DNA of 50,313 bases. Origin: an uncultured Thalassotalea sp. Its GTDB lineage: Bacteria; Pseudomonadota; Gammaproteobacteria; Enterobacterales; Alteromonadaceae. Below the pieces are notes generated by a model, which saw nothing but the letters and a program-made list of their open reading frames with translations, made no database searches and was not told the DNA's origin. The stretch is taken from NCBI GenBank assembly GCA_938075435.1, contig CALJHL010000008.1:1-50313 (forward strand). Reading direction: 5' to 3'. This document shows positions 39,232 to 47,447 of this stretch, piece after piece (position 1 is the stretch's first letter; each line of letters opens with the position of its first letter). Both the position numbers and the translations under genes were made by a program.

Positions 39232-39906
39232 TTAGTCGGCATCGATTTCTCTAGAAAAATCATCTTCATCGATAGAGAACACGTTAGAGTGGGTAATATA
39301 AGGGTGATCTTCTAAAAAGATCTCAATGGCCCGTTTGACTTTATTGCTAATAAAATCAATTTTGTCATCGAAAAAGTTCTTACGATGATCTTCAGAGTCA
39401 AAAATGCCGATCACATCACCATTAGGGGCAAAAATAGGACAACATAATTCAGACTTCACCTTGGCATCACAACGATAATAAGGACCAGAATGATTGTCGA
39501 CATCGGGGATATAATGCAACTGCTTTTCCATAATAACTCGAGTATTAATGGATTTTTTTAAATTCTCTGCAGAGATTGCAAATTCAGCTTTCGACATTTC
39601 GCCGTTATAAACATACTTTACCAGCTTATTGCCATGGCGCAGATAAACCCCAAACCAAAGCACATCGGTTTTAATATGTATCCAACGCACCAAGCGATTT
39701 AAGCGAGCTAATAAATCTAATAGGTTTTGCTTTTGTTCGTCACTGTCAACATATTGCAATAAATCATAACGATCTCCCGCTACCTTGTAGATAGGACAAC
39801 TACCATCATCATTTAATTGCGGTTCAATGTAACTGAGCAAGTGATCATGATTATCGAGACTATTAATTGGCTCATACAGCACCCCTAAAATGTCAAACAA
39901 ACGCAT
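39232..39906 (-). CDS. GAF domain-containing protein
   Basis: WFGVYLRHGNKLVKYVYNGEM...SELCCPIFAPNGDVIGIFDSEDHRKNFFDDKIDFI. Confidence 0.75.
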   Translation of the reverse strand: MRLFDILGVLYEPINSLDNHDHLLSYIEPQLNDDGSCPIYKVAGDRYDLLQYVDSDEQKQNLLDLLARLNRLVRWIHIKTDVLWFGVYLRHGNKLVKYVYNGEMSKAEFAISAENLKKSINTRVIMEKQLHYIPDVDNHSGPYYRCDAKVKSELCCPIFAPNGDVIGIFDSEDHRKNFFDDKIDFISNKVKRAIEIFLEDHPYITHSNVFSIDEDDFSREIDAD

Positions 39907-40042
39907 ATTATTTACCTAAAAGAATAAGTTTTTTAAAACTATGACAGTTTAGAGGTTTAGACGTCTAAACGTTTTAAAGGGTATTATACACAAGAAAGCC
40001 AACTTGCCAATAGTATTGATGATTAAATAATAGTATTGGCCA

Positions 40043-40507
40043 TTAAATTAGTTTGGCGTAGTTCAAAATAGGCATTTTAAGGATAGTCGGGATTTGACTA
40101 AGTTCGACTTGATCGAGTAAGTTTTTGATGGCTAGTCCTATCTCGACATTACCTTCAATGAGAAGTTTTCGACTAAAAAACAAGGTATCGGGGTCAACCG
40201 TTTGTGAAGACAACAACACAAAGCTATTAAAGTCACCACTAATTGTTACATCGATACTCGAGCTAGACGTTGTCACAATAATTCGTTCTTCGACTAAGGT
40301 AAAATACCAGGATTTATTAAAGTCATTTATTTTTATTTCAGCATAGTGATCTTCGAGAAAATCCAAGCCCCCCTCTTCCAGCTGTTCAGCTAAAATATCA
40401 TTAAGCACATAAGCAATCGCCTTTACTTGCAACGTTTCAGGGATCACGGCACTGCTCAAATGTGCAATTCTAGGAATAAAACAGCTCAGTTTTTTAATTA
40501 ACGACAT
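40043..40507 (-). CDS. ubiT: UbiT, SCP2-domain anaerobic ubiquinone biosynthesis accessory factor
   Basis: LEEGGLDFLEDHYAEIKINDFNKSWYFTL...DVTISGDFNSFVLLSSQTVDPDTLFFSRKLLIEGNVEIGLAIKNLLDQVE; divergent to ubiU. Confidence 0.88.
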   Translation of the reverse strand: MSLIKKLSCFIPRIAHLSSAVIPETLQVKAIAYVLNDILAEQLEEGGLDFLEDHYAEIKINDFNKSWYFTLVEERIIVTTSSSSIDVTISGDFNSFVLLSSQTVDPDTLFFSRKLLIEGNVEIGLAIKNLLDQVELSQIPTILKMPILNYAKLI

Positions 40508-40564
40508 AACAACAACTCTTGACAAATAATTGAATGAATTTAACAGAAAAAAATCCGTCATTTA

Positions 40565-40578
40565 TTAATCTATATCAA
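40565..40578. promoter_or_regulatory. FNR-like box in the ubiT-ubiU divergent intergenic region
   Basis: TTAAT-ctat-ATCAA, 9/10 match to FNR consensus. Confidence 0.5.
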
Positions 40579-40633
40579 GTAAGTTAATTGCCAGATAATT
40601 AACATAGTTAAAAATTATATTTTGAGATATTTT

Positions 40634-41629
40634 ATGGAATTACTTTGTCCTGCCGGTAGTTTACCTGCGGTAAAAGCCGCTTTAGAACACGGCGCCGATG
40701 CTATTTTTATTGGTATGAATGATCAAACCAATGCTCGGCACTTTACTGGCTTAAATTTTAATGAAAAACGAATTTTACAAGCCGCTAATTTAATAAAACA
40801 ACAGAATAAAAGTTTACATATAGCCATCAACACCTTTGCTCGACCAGGACAATTTCAACACTGGCAACGAGCGGTAGACACCGCTATGGATATTGGTGCC
40901 AATGCCTTGATTATTGCAGATATGGCGGTACTGGATTATGCCAGTGAAAAATATCCCAATGCCGAAATACATCTGTCGGTACAAGCGTCGGCGACCAATA
41001 AAGCGGCAATAGATTTTTATCGTAACAATTTCAATGTCAGTCGCATTGTGCTGCCACGGGTATTGTCATTACCACAAGTAAAACAGTTATCGAGGCAAAC
41101 CGATATTGAACTAGAAGTATTTGCTTTTGGCAGCTTGTGCATTATGGCCGAAGGCAGATGCTATTTATCATCTTACTTAACTGGCGAGAGTCCAAATACC
41201 GTAGGCGCCTGTTCGCCCGCTAAATTTGTCGACTGGAAACAAACAGAGCAAGGCTTAGAGTCACGCTTAAATGATGTGTTAATTGACCGCTATCAAGACA
41301 ATGAAAACGCTGGCTATCCAACGCTATGTAAGGGCCGCTTTAAGGTTGACAATAATACTTATCATGCCCTCGAAGAGCCGACAAGTTTAAATACCATTGA
41401 CTTAATCCCCGAGCTTGCCAAGGCAAACATCAGCGCCGTAAAAATTGAAGGTAGACAACGCAGTCCAGCCTATGTTGCTAAAGTTACCCAGGTTTGGCGT
41501 CAAGCTTTAGACCGATTCAAACAAAATCCGCAACAATATTATAGCGATGAGCAATGGAACACTGAATTAGGTGCGTTATCGGAAGGCTCACAAACCACTC
41601 TTGGTGCTTACCACCGTAGTTGGCAATAA
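40634..41629 (+). CDS. ubiU: UbiU, U32 family O2-independent ubiquinone hydroxylation protein
   Basis: MELLCPAGSLPAVKAALEHGADAIFIGMNDQTNARHFTGLNF; FGSLCIMAEGRCYLSSYLTGESPNTVGACSPA. Confidence 0.93.
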   Translation: MELLCPAGSLPAVKAALEHGADAIFIGMNDQTNARHFTGLNFNEKRILQAANLIKQQNKSLHIAINTFARPGQFQHWQRAVDTAMDIGANALIIADMAVLDYASEKYPNAEIHLSVQASATNKAAIDFYRNNFNVSRIVLPRVLSLPQVKQLSRQTDIELEVFAFGSLCIMAEGRCYLSSYLTGESPNTVGACSPAKFVDWKQTEQGLESRLNDVLIDRYQDNENAGYPTLCKGRFKVDNNTYHALEEPTSLNTIDLIPELAKANISAVKIEGRQRSPAYVAKVTQVWRQALDRFKQNPQQYYSDEQWNTELGALSEGSQTTLGAYHRSWQ

Positions 41630-41640
41630 CAGGAAAATTT

Positions 41641-42513
41641 ATGAAATATTCATTGGGTGCAATTCAATACTACTGGCCAAAACAAACGGTAGAAGAGTTT
41701 TATCAACAAGCAGCAAACAGTAATGCCGACATTATCTATTTAGGTGAAACCGTTTGCTCAAAACGACGTGAGCTAAGAGAAAAAGATTGGCTAAATGTTG
41801 CCACCGAGTTAGCAAAATCAGGTAAACAAGTGGTGCTCTCGACCATGGCGTTGCTAGAGGCACCATCAGAAGTTAAGATATTAAAAAAATACTGCGACAA
41901 TGGCGACTTTTTAATCGAGGCTAACGATGTTGGTGCGATAGAAATTTGCCGAGCTAATCAAGTCGAATTCGTCTGTGGGCAAGCAATAAACATTTATAAT
42001 AGTCCGGCAGTTAAACGCATGTTGGGCATGGGTATGCAACGTTGGGTGACCCCAGTTGAACTTGGCAAGGAATGGTTGGCGGAGCTGTTAGGCGAACTTG
42101 AATCGCAGAATTTACGTGATAAGTTTGAAGTGGAAATTCAAGCATACGGTAATTTACCATTAGCTTATTCAGCTCGTTGCTTTACTGCCCGTTCAGAAAA
42201 CAAAAGCAAAGATGACTGTCAATTATGCTGCATAAAATACCCGCAAGGTCGAGTGACCACGAGTCAGGAAGATAAACAATTGTTTGTTATCAATGGCATT
42301 CAAACCATGTCTGGCGATTGCTTTAACCTTATTAATGACCTTGCCTCAATGGAAAATATTATTGATATCATTCGGATTAGTCCGCAACTGGAAAATACCT
42401 TTACCATTGTTGATGAATTTATCGACCGAGTTCAAAAACCTTGCTATCAAAAACTGCCAGCCAATCACAGTAACGGTTACTGGCATCAACTTGCAGGTTT
42501 TAGTACGTTATAA
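41641..42513 (+). CDS. ubiV: UbiV, U32 family O2-independent ubiquinone hydroxylation protein
   Basis: SLGAIQYYWPKQTVEEFYQQAANSNADIIYLGETVCSKRRELR; follows ubiU. Confidence 0.92.
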   Translation: MKYSLGAIQYYWPKQTVEEFYQQAANSNADIIYLGETVCSKRRELREKDWLNVATELAKSGKQVVLSTMALLEAPSEVKILKKYCDNGDFLIEANDVGAIEICRANQVEFVCGQAINIYNSPAVKRMLGMGMQRWVTPVELGKEWLAELLGELESQNLRDKFEVEIQAYGNLPLAYSARCFTARSENKSKDDCQLCCIKYPQGRVTTSQEDKQLFVINGIQTMSGDCFNLINDLASMENIIDIIRISPQLENTFTIVDEFIDRVQKPCYQKLPANHSNGYWHQLAGFSTL

Positions 42514-42530
42514 GCCTAAGTAAACAATTC

Positions 42531-42553
42531 AAAGTCGCAACTATTGCGACTTT
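42531..42553 (+). terminator. Intrinsic terminator after ubiV
   Basis: AAAGTCGCAA-cta(t)-TTGCGACTTT followed by aTTTT. Confidence 0.65.
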
Positions 42554-42665
42554 ATTTTCCCCTATTTTGATCTCAATACCATTTTTTGGCGTTTAACAAT
42601 ATACCTAAGAAACTATTTGGTTTGCTTGTTATACTCATTGTAATAGCAATAATAAGAGAATTATC

Positions 42666-43070
42666 ATGAATCCAGTTACGGACATAAACAGTATGCCAGG
42701 CTCGATGCTTTTTGAAGAAGCGACCATTAATATCATCAACTTACGGCTGCGTACTTACATCGGCTTTAATCCTGACGAGCTCACTAAACAACAAGATATT
42801 GTGATTAATGCGCAGATAAGTTATCCCGCAACGAATGCTTGCAGCAGTGATGAAGCCGCACAAGCACTTAATTATAAAACCATTACCAAACAAATGATCC
42901 AGCACGTTGAAGATGGTCATTTTAAATTATTAGAAAAACTTACCGCAGACTTACTTGCCATCGCAATGACCTCAACTCAAGTCACCCATGCCAAGGTAAC
43001 GGTTGAGAAACCGCACGCATTGCGATTTGCCGATTCGGTATCATTAACCTTAACGGCGAAGAGAAATTAA
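42666..43070 (+). CDS. folX: Dihydroneopterin triphosphate 2'-epimerase FolX
   Basis: INLRLRTYIGFNPDELTKQQDIVINAQISY...FKLLEKLTADLLAIAM...VTVEKPHALRFADSVS. Confidence 0.9.
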   Translation: MNPVTDINSMPGSMLFEEATINIINLRLRTYIGFNPDELTKQQDIVINAQISYPATNACSSDEAAQALNYKTITKQMIQHVEDGHFKLLEKLTADLLAIAMTSTQVTHAKVTVEKPHALRFADSVSLTLTAKRN

Positions 43071-43074
43071 ATTA

Positions 43075-43800
43075 ATGAGCAAACCCGCAGCGATTGTCAT
43101 TACTGGTGCAGGTCAACGATTAGGCTTTGCCTTAGCTAAAGCCTTACATAACGAGCAAACTCCAGTAGTAATAAGTTATCGACAAGAACGACACCAAATT
43201 CAGCAATTACGAGACTTAGGCGTACATTGCATTCAAGCAGACTTTGCCAGTAATGAAGGTATTAATGATTTTATCGCTCAAGTCAGCAACCAATATCCAG
43301 CGTTAAGAGCCGTTATTCATAATGCCTCCGACTGGTTAGCGGAATCGCCGCAACAAGATGTTGCAGAAACAATGGCGACAATGTTGCAAATTCATGTGCA
43401 AGCCCCGTACCAGATTAATCTCGCCTTTACAAAACCATTAAAGCATTATTTTAATTTAAGCCAGTGCGCTGCTGATGTGATCCATTTGACTGATCACATC
43501 GTAGATAAAGGCAGTAAAAAGCATATTGCCTACGCGGCCAGCAAAGCCGCATTGGCTAATTTAACGTTATCATTTGCCGCCAAACTAGCGCCACAAGTTA
43601 AAGTCAATTCGATAGCTCCAGCACTGCTAATGTTTAACGAGGGTGATGATGATGCTTATCAACAAAAAGCCTTGCAGAAATCATTATTGCAAATTGCGCC
43701 TGGCGAAATTGAAGGTGTACAAGCGGTTCAATATCTACTCAAAAGTAGGTACATTACTGGCCATACCCTACACTTAGATGGTGGTAGACACTTAGTTTAA
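43075..43800 (+). CDS. folM: Dihydromonapterin reductase FolM (SDR)
   Basis: [51 protein letters not shown]. Confidence 0.9.
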   Translation: MSKPAAIVITGAGQRLGFALAKALHNEQTPVVISYRQERHQIQQLRDLGVHCIQADFASNEGINDFIAQVSNQYPALRAVIHNASDWLAESPQQDVAETMATMLQIHVQAPYQINLAFTKPLKHYFNLSQCAADVIHLTDHIVDKGSKKHIAYAASKAALANLTLSFAAKLAPQVKVNSIAPALLMFNEGDDDAYQQKALQKSLLQIAPGEIEGVQAVQYLLKSRYITGHTLHLDGGRHLV

Positions 43801-43831
43801 AAGGTTAGGTAAACCAATTAGAGAGAATGTT

Positions 43832-44524
43832 ATGACAACTGTTTCTGCAAAAAATTTAGCAAACATTAAAGACATATCAGATGTTAGCTCGTCAGCTGCA
43901 TTAGTACAGAAGGCATTAATTGATGCCGGCTTAGAAACACCAATGCACGCTAAACTAGAATTAAGCGCCGAACAAAAATATCAAAGAATTAAAGCCGCAT
44001 TTACCGACATTAGCGAAGTGTTAGGACTAGATCTTAGTGATGACAGCCTTCAAGAAACCCCACACCGTATTGCTAAAATGTATGTAAATGAAATTTTTTC
44101 CGGTTTAGATTATAGCAATTTTCCAAAAATTACCGTCATCGATAATAAAATGGCAACCGATGAAATGGTGATAGTAAAAGATATTAATTTAACCAGTACC
44201 TGTGAGCACCATTTTGTCACCATAGATGGTTTGGCTAAGGTCGCTTATATCCCCAATAAAAAAATAATTGGCCTGTCGAAAATCAATCGTTTAGTTCGTT
44301 TTTTCGCGCAACGGCCACAAGTACAAGAACGGTTAACTAAGCAAATTTTGGTATCATTAAAAGCTCTTTTAGCAACCGAAAATGTTGCAGTAACCATTAA
44401 TGCCGTGCATTATTGTGTAAAAGCCCGTGGTGTCATGGATTCAAACTCTTCCACCACCACCACAGCCTTAAGCGGCGGCTTTAAAACTAATGCTTCTTCC
44501 CGGGCTGAATTTATCGCTAATTAG
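43832..44524 (+). CDS. folE: GTP cyclohydrolase I
   Basis: [58 protein letters not shown]. Confidence 0.95.
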   Translation: MTTVSAKNLANIKDISDVSSSAALVQKALIDAGLETPMHAKLELSAEQKYQRIKAAFTDISEVLGLDLSDDSLQETPHRIAKMYVNEIFSGLDYSNFPKITVIDNKMATDEMVIVKDINLTSTCEHHFVTIDGLAKVAYIPNKKIIGLSKINRLVRFFAQRPQVQERLTKQILVSLKALLATENVAVTINAVHYCVKARGVMDSNSSTTTTALSGGFKTNASSRAEFIAN

Positions 44525-44532
44525 GTAACTCG

Positions 44533-44793
44533 ATGAAAAAATTAAAAAATGAATCCGCACTTTTAAAAGCCGCGCTTAGCGTTGGTGAAAAATATGCAAT
44601 AAATCGCGGCTTTAAGAGTTTTAGTGCCACCGATGCCTCGAAACAAAAAATTGAATCACTGTATCGATTACTGGTGCAAGATAAAATGATCCACCCTTTA
44701 CCTGGCGATCAAGAAGACTTACTCAGTATGAAACACAAACTGGCCCTGTGGATCCAGAAAAAACTTCCCGAAGGGCACGAGCTGCTAAAATAA
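44533..44793 (+). CDS. Small conserved protein (DUF5062-like)
   Basis: 86 aa ORF, tightly linked 3' of folE; MKKLKNESALLKAALSVGEKYAINRGF. Confidence 0.65.
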   Translation: MKKLKNESALLKAALSVGEKYAINRGFKSFSATDASKQKIESLYRLLVQDKMIHPLPGDQEDLLSMKHKLALWIQKKLPEGHELLK

Positions 44794-44867
44794 CCGTAAT
44801 GGTCCGCAGTTATTCGAATATCGCCACAGTTTGCCGGCTGATGGCGACAAGTTTCCAATGCATCGCA

Positions 44868-45401
44868 TTAAAAAGGGTTTAGGCTATAACCCTGTTGTTG
44901 TAATAAGGCATTGGCAGTCATCGCCGAAAGCGACATTTCTACTTTAGAAATTAAGTCTGGATTAGCAATGTTTAAATAACGTGCCGATTGCCCACAAATA
45001 AATATTTTCACCTTAGCATCAAGCAATAAGCTTACCAATTCAGCACTGGCATTGTCTTTTTTAAACCTTGCTTGGTATGCGTCATTCTTTAATAAATCAA
45101 AACCCGCCTTACCATGCACCACCATAGCAACTTCAATGTTTTTGAGGGGTACCCCGGCGCGCACATGCATATTTATAAATCTGGCAACCGTATTAAAATG
45201 GCCATTGACGCCTGCTTTGTCATTTACCTTAGAAATATCGAATAGTACTTTAAATTGCTGTTGTTGAGGGTTTGCTAATGAGTTTGCAACCATGACATTT
45301 TCACCAAAATCTTTAAAAACTGGTCCTTTGCTAAAATTTTCATTGCCTGCAGACGCATTAAAAGTAATAGCGATAAACATCAACTTAATTATAAATCTAA
45401 T
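44868..45401 (-). CDS. DsrE family secreted protein
   Basis: KVLFDISKVNDKAG...VRAGVPLKNIEVAMVVHGKAGFDLL...VKIFICGQSARYLNI; signal peptide from MIRFIIKL. Confidence 0.78.
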   Translation of the reverse strand: MRFIIKLMFIAITFNASAGNENFSKGPVFKDFGENVMVANSLANPQQQQFKVLFDISKVNDKAGVNGHFNTVARFINMHVRAGVPLKNIEVAMVVHGKAGFDLLKNDAYQARFKKDNASAELVSLLLDAKVKIFICGQSARYLNIANPDLISKVEMSLSAMTANALLQQQGYSLNPF

Positions 45402-45566
45402 CATTTCAATAACCTGTAAAGTCAAAATAGATTCAACTTTAACAACATACTTTTCGCTTTTCTACACTAATAAAAGTATCTGCAGTTGCACGCTGCAAAT
45501 ATTTTGCCGCAATGCTAATTTTGCAATTTGCACTATAATTAACGTACTTCTTTAAAGGAGAAAAAT

Positions 45567-46193
45567 ATGGCTGCTGAATATCCTTGGGCATTGTCCATGC
45601 ATCAAATTGAAAGCTGTAATTGCGACCATGGTTGTGGTTGTCAATTCGGTGGGTTTCCAACCAGTGAAAATGGCAGTTGTGAAGCCATTTTAGGTCTGCA
45701 AGTTATTACCGGACATTTTAATGAATTAGATTTAGCTGGTTTAAAAATGGTCTTTGTTGCCGCCTGGCCAAAAGCCATTCACGAAGGTAATGGCAAGGGT
45801 GCGCTATTTATTGATAATGCCGCCACAGCTGAACAAGTTACAGCTTTGGCAACGATTATGTCAGGGCAAGCAGGAGGCATGCCGGTAGAAGCTATTGCGG
45901 GTACTTTTACTGAGTTTGAAGGACCCATTATGACTGATATTGAGATGGATCCGCAAGATCATACATCCACAGTCGCCATTACCGGTATTTTAGAAGCGGC
46001 GCAAACTCCGCATATCAATCCGGTAACCGGTTTAGAAAACAGAGTCCATATTACTTACCCTGATGGCGGTTTTATGTGGGATGACGGTTTTATTGGCAAA
46101 ACCTCTGCTCTTAAAGTTGATCACGGTAATTTAGTTTTTGATTATAAAGATACATTTGCAGCCAAAGCGATTGTTAATTGGCCTAATGGCTAA
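45567..46193 (+). CDS. DUF1326 domain-containing protein
   Basis: ESCNCDHGCGCQFGGFPTSENGSCEAILGLQVITGHFNELDLAGLK. Confidence 0.88.
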   Translation: MAAEYPWALSMHQIESCNCDHGCGCQFGGFPTSENGSCEAILGLQVITGHFNELDLAGLKMVFVAAWPKAIHEGNGKGALFIDNAATAEQVTALATIMSGQAGGMPVEAIAGTFTEFEGPIMTDIEMDPQDHTSTVAITGILEAAQTPHINPVTGLENRVHITYPDGGFMWDDGFIGKTSALKVDHGNLVFDYKDTFAAKAIVNWPNG

Positions 46194-46219
46194 GCATACA
46201 AACTACTGGAGCTAATTTT

Positions 46220-46975
46220 TTGCCAATTTATTTAAATCGCTTATTGGTTTTTTGCTCATTAGGCCTGCTGATCTTGCTCAGCTGGTATTACATGCTTTAT
46301 GGCATGACCATGAATATGCAACCCGTTGCTAGTTGGTCAACATCCGATATTATGCTGTTATTTTTGATGTGGGGCATTATGATGGCAGGGATGATGCTAC
46401 CTTCTGCTTTGCCGGTAATTTTATTGGTAGAGCGTATTAATAGACAGCGCCAACAGCGACAAGCTAGTTATACACCAACTATGTTTTTTGCTGGCGGTTA
46501 TCTTCTGATTTGGACTCTTTACAGTTTAGCTATTACCTTGTTGCAATGGTGGTTACATCACTTAGATTTATTAACCGCAATGATGGTCAGCGAGAATAAA
46601 TTATTTATTGGCACAGTGCTTATTGCCGCTGGTATTTATCAATTTACGCCGTTAAAGCAGCGCTGTTTACAACTGTGTCGTGCGCCACTTTCGGTAATAT
46701 CGAGCAGCTGGAGCGAGGGTTATTATGGGGCAATTAAACTCGGCATTAAGCATGGCCAATATTGTGTAGGTTGTTGTTGGTTTTTAATGGCTTTGTTATT
46801 TGTTACTGGGGTAATGAATTTACAATGGATTTTAATTCTTAGCCTCATTGTATTGGCTGAGAAAACCCTACCGCGAGGTAAACTTATCAGTAACTTATTA
46901 GGGCTAGTGTTAATACTATTGGCGTTGAGCTACTTTAGTGGCCCCTCTATTCAGGCTATACTAATACCAATTTGA
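46220..46975 (+). CDS. DUF2182 predicted metal-binding integral membrane protein
   Basis: LFLMWGIMMAGMMLPSALPVILL and IKHGQYCVGCCWFLMALLFVTGVMNL. Confidence 0.88.
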   Translation: MPIYLNRLLVFCSLGLLILLSWYYMLYGMTMNMQPVASWSTSDIMLLFLMWGIMMAGMMLPSALPVILLVERINRQRQQRQASYTPTMFFAGGYLLIWTLYSLAITLLQWWLHHLDLLTAMMVSENKLFIGTVLIAAGIYQFTPLKQRCLQLCRAPLSVISSSWSEGYYGAIKLGIKHGQYCVGCCWFLMALLFVTGVMNLQWILILSLIVLAEKTLPRGKLISNLLGLVLILLALSYFSGPSIQAILIPI

Positions 46976-47326
46976 TTAAATTTATTCCCACCTCAGAGCT
47001 ATGTTATAGGTTCATTAACAAGCAAAATTTATTTAGATATAGTTATTCTATATTAACTGAATTTTGTAAAGGTAGTTGGACTAGAACATGCTCCCAAGGG
47101 TGAGTTAAAAAGGCTTCTATACTAGGTTATCGATTTTGACAAAGTTGGCACAGGGATAATGTGCCGTCTTAGGGTAACGCAGGAGCAGTTACCGAGAATA
47201 ACCATTCTCGGCTTTATCTCCTGAGTCGCTCTACCTTCACCATCCATGGTGTCGTCTGCAATCCATTCCTTGTCTACAAGCTTTTTAATTCTCACTGAGT
47301 GGGAAATTAATTAATCAAATTGGTAT
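46964..47326. repeat. MITE-like interspersed repeat, copy 2
   Basis: Same 16-bp TIRs ATACCAATTTGATTAA / TTAATCAAATTGGTAT; near-identical to copy 1 at 5540-5922, same orientation. Confidence 0.85.
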
Positions 47327-47380
47327 TAACACCACTACACACCGAGGATAAGTACATCCTGTGCAAAAAAACTCCTAAAA

Positions 47381-47413
47381 AAAGCTCCTAATAGTTGCCT
47401 ATTAGGAGCTTTT
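47381..47413. terminator. Bidirectional intrinsic terminator
   Basis: AAAGCTCCTAATA-gttgcc-TATTAGGAGCTTTT. Confidence 0.75.
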
Positions 47414-47447
47414 ATCATGTTATTAAGTAAGCTGAAATACCTCTAGA

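Noticed and set aside
45292-45555. 87-aa plus ORF before DUF1326
   Set aside because: Mostly antisense to the DsrE gene and its promoter region; composition atypical for a protein.
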